Origin: Holophagae bacterium
GTDB lineage: Bacteria > Acidobacteriota > Thermoanaerobaculia > Thermoanaerobaculales > Sulfomarinibacteraceae
Direction of reading: 5' to 3'
NCBI GenBank assembly: GCA_030609785.1
Contig: JAUWTC010000046.1
Span: forward strand, 1 to 10,628
Length of the DNA: 10,628 nt
The notes beneath the pieces are model-generated. The model worked only from the letters and a program-made list of their open reading frames with translations. It searched no databases and was not told the origin of the DNA. Shown here piece after piece: positions 1 through 6,500 of this stretch (position 1 is the first letter of the stretch; each line of letters begins with the position of its first letter). Both the position numbers and the translations under genes were made by a program.

Positions 1-1014
1 AAAAGGGTCAAAGGCCTGGTCTGCGCATCGTGCGGCGGCACCGTCGAGGTCGAGGAGGGCCTGACCACCGTTGTATGCCGTTACTGCGGAACGGGCCAAG
101 CGGTGGTCGGCCGCCGGGGAACGCGGCGGATGATGGTCCTGGATCGCCTCTCCCGGGACGGCGCAGCACAGGCGATCATGAAGTGGTTTCGCAAAGGCAT
201 CCGAAAGGAACCAGCCCTCAAACGAGAGGTTCAACTGGAGGAGAGTTTCCTGGCCTGGTTTCCATTCATCAGGGCACGATGTGACGTCATCGGCTGGGTT
301 CTCGGCGTCGATGAGCGCAGGGTCAAGCGAGGCAATCGGTGGGTCACGGTCCAGGAGCCGGTGGAACGGCAGGTCTCTCAGACCATAGATCGAACCTTGG
401 CCGGAGCCGATATGTCCGAGTTCGGAGTTACCAAGGTCAACTTGGCCAATGATGAGATCCTGCCGCTCGACGAAGAAAAACTCCGCGCAAGAGGCATGGT
501 CTTTCGTCCTAACCGAGCCGAGGATGAGATGGCGTCCGCTGTTTTTCACCAGGCGCTGGAGAGCATCAAGAACAGCACCCAGCCTGACAAGACCTCTTTT
601 TCCTGGTATGCCGTCATGAGGCAGAATACCGATCTTGTTTTCTATCCACTGTGGGTTTTCAGGTACTCGTTTCGACAACGGACCTACCAGGTGCTGGTCG
701 ATGCGGAGGATGGGACCATCGCCTATGGCAAAGCCCCCGGCAATCACCTTTGGAGAGCCTTCTCCCTGGTTGGTTCCTGTGGCGTTGCGTGCTTTCTGGG
801 CACGACCCTTCTCCAACAGTTCGGCGGTCTGATCCGTTCAGAGACCGGTCTGGCCGCACTGGGAGTCGCTGGAGTGCTCCTGGCGGCCTTCATCAGTTGG
901 GGCTTCCGCCAGTTCAGATCGGGTGGAGTGGTCGAGGAAGGCAGTGGGCTGGCTCCCGACCCACAGAGTTCGCCACTGGACACCCTCAAATCGATCACAG
1001 ATGGGTTGTCCTAG
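1..1014 (+). CDS. Zinc-ribbon protein with two C-terminal membrane helices (5' end missing)
   Basis: The reading frame is open from base 1 and has no ATG, GTG or TTG before the zinc ribbon, so the true start lies upstream of the window; 337 codons are visible. Cysteines at visible residues 8, 11, 26 and 29 (CASC, then CRYC) form a CxxC-x14-CxxC zinc ribbon. A long soluble part follows, including a charged stretch and the segment YPLWVFRYSF with QVLVDAEDGTIAYGKAPG just after it. Two hydrophobic stretches at about residues 253-275 and 282-302 are likely membrane helices. From memory, this zinc ribbon plus 'YPLW..RY' plus 'YGKAPG' pattern matches uncharacterised membrane proteins of several environmental phyla. 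I know of no assigned function. The in-frame GTG at 103 falls after the cysteines and would delete the ribbon, so it is rejected as the start. The stop codon abuts the next gene's ATG, which points to a shared transcript. Confidence 0.85.
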   Translation, partial: KRVKGLVCASCGGTVEVEEGLTTVVCRYCGTGQAVVGRRGTRRMMVLDRLSRDGAAQAIMKWFRKGIRKEPALKREVQLEESFLAWFPFIRARCDVIGWVLGVDERRVKRGNRWVTVQEPVERQVSQTIDRTLAGADMSEFGVTKVNLANDEILPLDEEKLRARGMVFRPNRAEDEMASAVFHQALESIKNSTQPDKTSFSWYAVMRQNTDLVFYPLWVFRYSFRQRTYQVLVDAEDGTIAYGKAPGNHLWRAFSLVGSCGVACFLGTTLLQQFGGLIRSETGLAALGVAGVLLAAFISWGFRQFRSGGVVEEGSGLAPDPQSSPLDTLKSITDGLS

Positions 1015-1599
1015 ATGGACTTTCATCTGATCAATCTGGACTGCCCGGCCTGCGGGTCGGCGATGGCCGCAGGACCTCACGACATCCTCTTCTTGTGCCC
1101 ACACTGCGGTAGCGGCGCAGTCTTGGGCAACACCAAGCTCGATCTGGTCGACAGTACCGCCTTGATGCCGGTTCCCGGTCGCCGTGCAAGGCTCTGGCGA
1201 CCCGGATGGTCAATCGAGACCGACGTTCTGGTCAACGCACGGCGAGGCACCGGAGGGCGAGTGACGCCAGGATGGTCAGGGCGTCGGCGATTCGTCATTC
1301 CGGCGTTCCCCCTCGCCCTTGAGGATCTGACCCTGTTGGCCCGAGCATTGTCATCAGCTGCCGGCGCCACCGGAGAGGTTCCAAAGGAGCCATGCCACGG
1401 CGGTACGCTGGACCTGGTAGACGCCCTGGTCTTTATTCGCTACCTGGTGGTCGGATCAGAGGTCGAAAGACCGGACGACCTGGCCACGGTCAAGGTCGAG
1501 ATCTCCCCGGTCAGCCACCGTATCGTCGCGCTGCCCTTCGAAATTGCCGAAGGCCGCCTGCGATGCGCCGTCACCGGGACGGTTGTCCGGGGGGAATAG
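1015..1599 (+). CDS. Small zinc-ribbon protein of unknown function
   Basis: This 194-residue protein begins at an ATG immediately after the TAG of the upstream gene, with no spacing and no clear ribosome binding site, so translational coupling is likely. The N-terminus carries CPAC at residues 10-13 and CPHC at residues 28-31, a second CxxC/CxxC zinc ribbon in the same operon. The rest has no motif I can name. It holds a WRPGW segment near residue 62, an RRFVIPAFPL segment near residues 90-99, and a later strand-rich part (TVKVEISPVSHRIVALPFEI). There is no signal peptide or membrane helix, so it is probably cytoplasmic. It may partner the membrane zinc-ribbon protein encoded just before it; that rests on adjacency and the shared ribbon only. 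The protein looks complete, ending in VVRGE. Confidence 0.82.
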   Translation: MDFHLINLDCPACGSAMAAGPHDILFLCPHCGSGAVLGNTKLDLVDSTALMPVPGRRARLWRPGWSIETDVLVNARRGTGGRVTPGWSGRRRFVIPAFPLALEDLTLLARALSSAAGATGEVPKEPCHGGTLDLVDALVFIRYLVVGSEVERPDDLATVKVEISPVSHRIVALPFEIAEGRLRCAVTGTVVRGE

Positions 1600-1633
1600 C
1601 TGTAAGCCAAAACTCAAGGGAAATGCAAAGATA

Positions 1634-1656
1634 AACGCGGAGATGGGGAGACACAG
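1634..1656 (+). repeat. Degenerate AACGCGGAGA-type dispersed repeat
   Basis: AACGCGGAGATGGGGAGACA shows the loose 'GCGGAGA..GGAGACAC' periodicity of short intergenic repeats found in many environmental bacterial genomes. Only one imperfect copy is present here, so the call rests on resemblance and on its company of other repeats. Confidence 0.4.
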
Positions 1657-1707
1657 ATCCGAATCAAGGCAGAGATCCACGGGCTGCAACAGGGCTGATT
1701 GAACGCT

Positions 1708-1735
1708 CAACGTCCAACGTCCAACGTCCAACGTC
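1708..1735 (+). repeat. Four tandem CAACGTC heptamers
   Basis: Four perfect head-to-tail copies of CAACGTC occupy 1708-1714, 1715-1721, 1722-1728 and 1729-1735. They form most of the left arm of the inverted repeat. The degenerate matching set on the other arm is at 1948-1975. Confidence 0.9.
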
Positions 1736-1879
1736 GAAGTTCGCGTTTGGGGAGGCCTGTTATTTGGGGGTTGCCGCTCGTTGCCGGCGGTGCCGGGGTT
1801 CTTGCCCGTGGGCCCTTGCGTTCCTTGAGCCTCGGCTGTTTCGTCCCACCACAATCCGCCCTCGGGCGCGGCCCGCACT

Positions 1880-1926
1880 GCATCCTTCGGATGCGGAACC
1901 TGATGGTTCCACCGGCCTTCGGCCGG
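1880..1926. repeat. Three back-to-back short hairpins
   Basis: Three perfect 6-bp stems are almost contiguous: GCATCC-TTC-GGATGC at 1880-1894, GGAACC-TGAT-GGTTCC at 1895-1910, and CCGGCC-TTC-GGCCGG at 1912-1926. Two of them share a TTC loop. None is followed by a U-run, so these are not typical intrinsic terminators. They may be REP-like palindromes or structured RNA inside the inverted-repeat element. Confidence 0.75.
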
Positions 1927-1947
1927 CGTGCCGGTTCCTACTTCAAA

Positions 1948-1975
1948 GTTGAACGTTGGACGTTGAGCGTTGGAC
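1948..1975 (-). repeat. Four tandem GTTGRRC heptamers (inverted arm)
   Basis: The units GTTGAAC, GTTGGAC, GTTGAGC and GTTGGAC lie head to tail at 1948-1975. They are the reverse-strand counterpart of the CAACGTC array at 1708-1735, but with more variation between units. Confidence 0.85.
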
Positions 1976-1995
1976 GTTCTTGTGGTTTACGCTGC

Positions 1996-2011
1996 GTCTT
2001 CGCGGTTCAAT
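1996..2011 (-). repeat. Dispersed repeat ATTGAACCGCGAAGAC, inverted copy
   Basis: On the minus strand this reads ATTGAACCGCGAAGAC. It matches 15 of 16 bases of the plus-strand copy at 8665-8680 (ATTGAACCGCAAAGAC). The two copies therefore flank the kinase operon in inverted orientation. Confidence 0.6.
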
Positions 2012-2028
2012 CGTCTTCATGTCCCTGT

Positions 2029-2058
2029 TTGAGTCCTCTCTACCGGTTTCGGTACACT
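2029..2058 (+). promoter_or_regulatory. Weak sigma-70-like promoter candidate for the kinase operon
   Basis: TTGAGT at 2029-2034 and TACACT at 2053-2058 match four of six consensus bases each and are 18 bases apart. A small stem, TACCG-GTTT-CGGTA (2041-2054), overlaps the spacer and the -10 box. Transcription from here would begin around 2064-2066, only a few bases before the ATG at 2070, giving an almost leaderless message. That agrees with the lack of a ribosome binding site. The match could be chance. Confidence 0.3.
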
Positions 2059-2069
2059 CAAAGATAGTC

Positions 2070-3527
2070 ATGATTGTAAGACTCGAGGTTGTTGAGGGAC
2101 CAGAGGCCGGCCGCTTCTTCGAATTCAAGGAGGCGGACTCCTTCCTGGTCGGACGGTCTCCGAAGGCCCATTTCGTTCTGGAACCGAAGGCCGACCGCCA
2201 AATCTCCCGGCATCATTTCCTACTGGACATCCGCCCGCCTCGATGTCTGATTCAGGACCTGGATAGCAAAAACGGAACCTTCGTCAACCACCGGAGGATC
2301 CGGCGCCAACATCTCGAGGACCTGGATGAGATCCGGGCCGGACAGACGGTCCTGCGGATTCGCATCCCCGATTGGGACGACGAAAAGGCCGAGGACGAGA
2401 TCCCCGGCCCGAAATCCCTTCCTCAATATCCTCACGTTTCCGTCCGCAACCGGGAGGTTCCACAACCCCGGTTGGACACCATTGCACCCCCGTCGGACCG
2501 GTCGTTTCCCTGTGACGGCTGCGAGAGGGACCTCAGGCGTTGGGCTCAGGAAGACGGATGGGCCGAGGAGCTGCCCGACGCCCGATACCTCTGTCCAACC
2601 TGCTCGGCGGCACAGAGGTCGGCTAATGTCACCCGGGAAACCATCGGGAACTATCGGATTCTCAGAGAAATAGGCCGCGGCGGCATGGGCGTGGTCTACA
2701 AGGCCGTACACGAACCGACCCGACGGTTGTGTGCGGTCAAGGAAATCCTCCCCGATGCAGCTGTAGACGAGAAAAACCTCAAGCTCTTCGACCGGGAAAT
2801 CGGTGTGCAGTCGTTGGTGATCCACCCCAATCTGGCAAGGATCCTCGAGCGGGGCCGCGACGGCGATCGTCTATTTTTCTCCGTCGAGTACCTCGAAGGA
2901 GGGGATGCCCACGACCTGGTGACCGAGGTTTTCAGAGGTCCGGTCAACCCCCGTCTGGCCACCATCATTACGTGCGACATCCTCCGGGGCCTCCAAGCCC
3001 TCCACAACCACGGATTCGTACACCGAGACCTCAAGCCCAGAAATCTCCTGCTCAGTCGGGCCCACGACGATCCTGTGATGTCGGCCAAGATCACCGACTA
3101 CGGGCTCGCCAAGTCCTTCGAGGAGGCCGGAAACTCGTTGTTCGACTTCACCCGGGTTGGTGAGGTTGCCGGCTCGATGATGTTCATGGCCCCGGAACAG
3201 ATCCTCGACTACCGCTTCGTCAAACCTCCAGCCGATGTCTACTCCGTCGGCGTCAGCCTCTACTTCCTGCTGACGAGAAAGTTCTCGGTCGACTTCCCCA
3301 AGACACCGTCTCCCGGAGGCAAAGGCCGAGAACAATCGCGACACCCGATCCACGTGATGATCGAAGACCCACCGATTCCGATTCTCGAACGCCGCTCGGA
3401 CCTCTTGCCCGAACTTGCCAAGGCCGTCGATACGGCCGTGCAAAAAGATGTTGATCTGCGATTTGCGACCGCTGATCAGTTTCTGAGGGCGCTGGAGGCG
3501 GCCCTCCCCGGTATCCCATCGGTATGA
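2070..3527 (+). CDS. FHA / zinc-ribbon / Ser-Thr protein kinase
   Basis: This 485-residue protein is a predicted soluble kinase that phosphorylates Ser/Thr and binds phosphothreonine. An FHA domain spans about residues 22-95, with GRS at 28-30, SRHH at 46-49 and NGT at 68-70. A CDGC (148-151) and CPTC (175-178) pair forms a zinc-ribbon-like knuckle before the kinase domain (about 194-480). Kinase motifs are the glycine loop IGRGGMGVVY (201-210), AVK with Lys224, a likely alpha-C Glu243, HRDLKPRN (318-325) with Asp320, DYG in place of DFG (Asp343) and APE (374-376). The key catalytic residues are all present, so it is probably active. No membrane helix is seen. The ATG at 2070 is chosen because MIVRLEVVEG begins the first FHA strand. 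An in-frame ATG at 2019 would add 17 unconvincing residues. No clear ribosome binding site is seen. The stop overlaps the next gene's start by ATGA. Confidence 0.9.
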   Translation: MIVRLEVVEGPEAGRFFEFKEADSFLVGRSPKAHFVLEPKADRQISRHHFLLDIRPPRCLIQDLDSKNGTFVNHRRIRRQHLEDLDEIRAGQTVLRIRIPDWDDEKAEDEIPGPKSLPQYPHVSVRNREVPQPRLDTIAPPSDRSFPCDGCERDLRRWAQEDGWAEELPDARYLCPTCSAAQRSANVTRETIGNYRILREIGRGGMGVVYKAVHEPTRRLCAVKEILPDAAVDEKNLKLFDREIGVQSLVIHPNLARILERGRDGDRLFFSVEYLEGGDAHDLVTEVFRGPVNPRLATIITCDILRGLQALHNHGFVHRDLKPRNLLLSRAHDDPVMSAKITDYGLAKSFEEAGNSLFDFTRVGEVAGSMMFMAPEQILDYRFVKPPADVYSVGVSLYFLLTRKFSVDFPKTPSPGGKGREQSRHPIHVMIEDPPIPILERRSDLLPELAKAVDTAVQKDVDLRFATADQFLRALEAALPGIPSV

Positions 3528-6500
3528 ACGCAGAACGAGATTTGCCGCTGGGCAAACGCCTGGATCACGCCCTGGCCGCCAAGAATTGGGAGGAGGCCCT
3601 GGCCCTCCTGGAGACCTGGACCACCCAGCGACCCGAAGACGCCAACAGTCGGTTCTGGACTGCCTATTGCCTCGAACGCATGGGCCGCATGGACGAGGCG
3701 CGAGAGGCTGCCCGACGGGCCTGCAGCCTGGACTCGGATGACCATCGAGCCGCCAAGCTGCTGACTCGAATTGAGGCCCTCAGTCCGAACGGCCCGTCCA
3801 CAGGGTCGCCAGGGAGGGACGATCAGGTGCCGGCCACCGAGGCGAGTCCCGACAGCCCCGCCCCCGCGACCGAAACCGGACGGGGCGGCCTCACTGCAAG
3901 AATCACCTCACCTGGGTCATTGCTGTGGAAACCCGGCGAGGTGATCGAGGGGCGATACGAGGTCCGTGAGGTTCGACGAGGGGGCATGGGTGAAGTCTAT
4001 TTCGTTTTCGACCGTGCCCTCGCCCTCGACCTGGCGGTCAAGACGCCACTCCCCAAGACCCTGGCCACTCCAAGCGGTCGTCTTCGGTTCCTGAGGGAGG
4101 CTGAAGCCTGGATCGGCCTCGGCCTCCACGTCAACATCTGCGCCGCCTATTTCGTTCGGGAGTTGGGTGGTGTGGCAAGGCTGTTCATCGAGCTGATCGA
4201 CGGTGGTGGGCTCGACGAATGGATCAAAAACGATCGATCCGGAGAGATTTCTCAGCGCCTTGACCTGGCAATTCAAGTGGCTTCGGGAATGCATCACGCC
4301 CACACCTTTGGGTGGATTGACGACACCGGAACTGAACACCGGGGCCTTGCCCACCGAGACCTCAAACCTGCCAACATTCTGGTCGGCTCGGATCGTATCG
4401 CCAGGGTGACGGATTTGGGGCTGGTCGGCCGGGGATTCGCAACCGAGGAGCCCGCCAAGGTAGAAGCTGACGACCTCCAGGGCAATCTGGAGCCGATGGA
4501 CGGCATTTGGAAGACCATGACTCTGGGCGGCGGTGTCATGGGCACCCCCCCGTACATGCCCCCGGAGCAGTGGGGAGGAGGCCACACCGCGGGGAAACCG
4601 GCAGACATTTATGCATTCGGGTGCATCCTCTTCGAGATGTTTTGCGGGCGGCGGCCCTTTGTACTCTCGGACACCGATCGCAAGGCCCGCCCAGAGGTCC
4701 AGCTGGCCCAGTTGGAGGAGATGCACCGCCAGTCGAAACCGCCTTTGCCCCAATCGTTCAATGACCAGATTGACGGTGATCTTGCCGATTTGATGCTGGA
4801 ATGCCTGGAGAAGGAACCCTCGGAGAGACCGGCGTCGTTTTCGGAGGTCCGCCGGCGTTTGGTCGATGTGTTCAATCGGTTAATGGCCCTCCCCTACCCC
4901 AGACCCAATCCCAAGGCTCGTCGGCTCCTCGGCGATGCGCTGAACAACCAGGGGGTGTCCTACGCCACCCTCGGCCAGCCCAAAAGAGCGGAGCACGCGT
5001 GGGAGGAGGCACTTGCAAACGACCCTCGTCATATCGAAGCGACGTTCAATCTGGCGTTTTTCCGATGGCAATCACGTGGTGCCGGAAACACCGAAACGCT
5101 GGCTCGCATGGAGGAGATTCTCAGGGGTGACGCGCCTCCATGGAAAGCCAGGCACCTTGCCGGGAAACTGTGCCTGGCCGTTGGCGATTGGCCGAAGGCG
5201 CTGGAACATCTCAAGAAGGCTCATCGAGGTTCCAACGGCATGCCGGAGGTTGCTCGCGACTATGCGGTGGCTCTTTGCAGCCAAGGGCATTCCCAAGACC
5301 AGACCGCGAACTCTCGGGAAACCGTTGACATTCTGGCCAGTTGCGGCGGTCCTCTTCGGTTCGACCCATTGCTTTTGACCACCTATGCACTTGCCATGCG
5401 GGATCTCGGCCAGGAGTCGAAATCGGCCGGCTTGTACAAAGAGGCACGCCGCCACGATCCCAGCCTCCCTCTCGATCTCCACCGAGGGGCCCTCCGTCTC
5501 ATTCCGGCCTTCAGTTTCGTCAATCGTCTCGAGGGTTTTTCCGGACGAGTCCTCAAGCTGGCAATCGAGCCCGCAGGCCGAACGGCAGTCACAGTGCTCC
5601 ATGACGGCGCCATTTGTGTCTGGGACACGGAAAAGGGTGAAATTGAACGCATGCTGCGACCCCGGAACGGCCGCCCCCGTTGCTTGGCTCTCTCGCCTGA
5701 CGGCGCCCAGGTTCTGACGACCACCGAGGGCGATCCAGTCACCATCTGGGAAACCGAAAAAGCGGTTTCAGACCACCGACTCCAAGCCCATGCGGGCTTC
5801 CTCAACGCACTGAAAATCACCGAAGACGGTCGAAGGGTCGTCGGGGTTGGGACGACGGGAAAGCTGAATGTCTGGAGCTTCCAAAGTCGTTCGTTGATCG
5901 ACGCCCATTCGATCCACAGCGGATTTCTGACCGATCTGGCCCTTTCGGCCGATTGCAAGACCGCGGTCACTGGAGGCAGTGGCGGCAAGGTGCTTGTTGT
6001 TGACCTCGATGACGGTGAGATCCTCGCCAGGCCTGAACGACATCTCCTTGACGTCAGCGCTGTCACCATCTCTCAGGGGGGACGGATGGCGATCTCTGGT
6101 GACGAGGGCGGCGAGATCCGAGTCTGGGCCCTTCCCGAAGGACAACTCAACCGGGTTCTTCTGGGTCACAAGGGCAGCATTCGCTATCTCGCCATTGACG
6201 AAACCGCTTCGACGTGTCTCTCGATAGACTCGACGGGTTCCCTGCGGCTCTGGGACCTGGCCGCGGGTGGTCTTCTTGCCTGCATCACCCTCGGGGAAGA
6301 GGCGCACGCCGCGGCGGCAACCCCGGATTGGCACACCGTCCTGGTCGGTCACGGCCCGACCGGTCTGGCCAGATTCGATTTCGCTACGGTGCCCCAACCC
6401 ATGCTGACGTGGGCCGTGGCCTCGCCCGTGACGGTCGGTGAGGCTGAGGAGCGTGCCGGACGATTTGCCGCTCACCTGAACAGGGCTCGATCTGTGCTGT

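Larger units (their letters stand above)
1702..1971. repeat. 270-bp intergenic element bounded by a 19-bp perfect inverted repeat
   Basis: Bases 1702-1720 (AACGCTCAACGTCCAACGT) are the exact reverse complement of 1953-1971. Matching continues inward with one mismatch, giving 23 of 24 bases at 1702-1725 against 1948-1971. The enclosed sequence is GC-rich, non-coding and carries three hairpins. No transposase is present and no flanking target duplication is obvious. It could be a MITE-like element, or two oppositely oriented copies of a dispersed heptamer repeat that came together. Confidence 0.65.
1600..2069. other. Repeat-rich intergenic region, no gene seen
   Basis: These 470 bases separate the zinc-ribbon pair from the kinase pair. 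Open frames crossing them read through tandem repeats and hairpins and give no recognisable protein. From left to right the stretch holds an AACGCGGAGA-type repeat, four CAACGTC heptamers, about 145 bases of GC-rich unassigned sequence, three consecutive short hairpins, an inverted set of GTTGRRC heptamers, an inverted AACCGCGAAGAC-type repeat and a weak promoter candidate. I see no clear T-tailed terminator after 1599, although the hairpins could slow or stop transcription. Confidence 0.7.

Noticed and set aside
103..1014. GTG at 103 as start of the first gene
   Set aside because: It would cut away a clear CASC/CRYC zinc ribbon encoded in the same open frame upstream.
1456..1878. 140-codon minus-strand ORF across the intergenic region
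   Set aside because: It reads through the CAACGTC heptamers and the end of the zinc-ribbon gene. The translation is low-complexity and unlike a protein family.
1880..1926. Rho-independent terminator for the zinc-ribbon operon
   Set aside because: The stems are short (6 bp) and no T-run follows any of them.
1708..1975. CRISPR array
   Set aside because: The repeats are contiguous 7-base units with no spacers, and no cas gene is present.
1956..2069. Longer N-terminus for the FHA kinase, beginning at a TTG at 1956 or an ATG at 2019
   Set aside because: The added residues are translated from the heptamer and AACCGC-type repeats and precede a normal first FHA strand beginning at the ATG at 2070.
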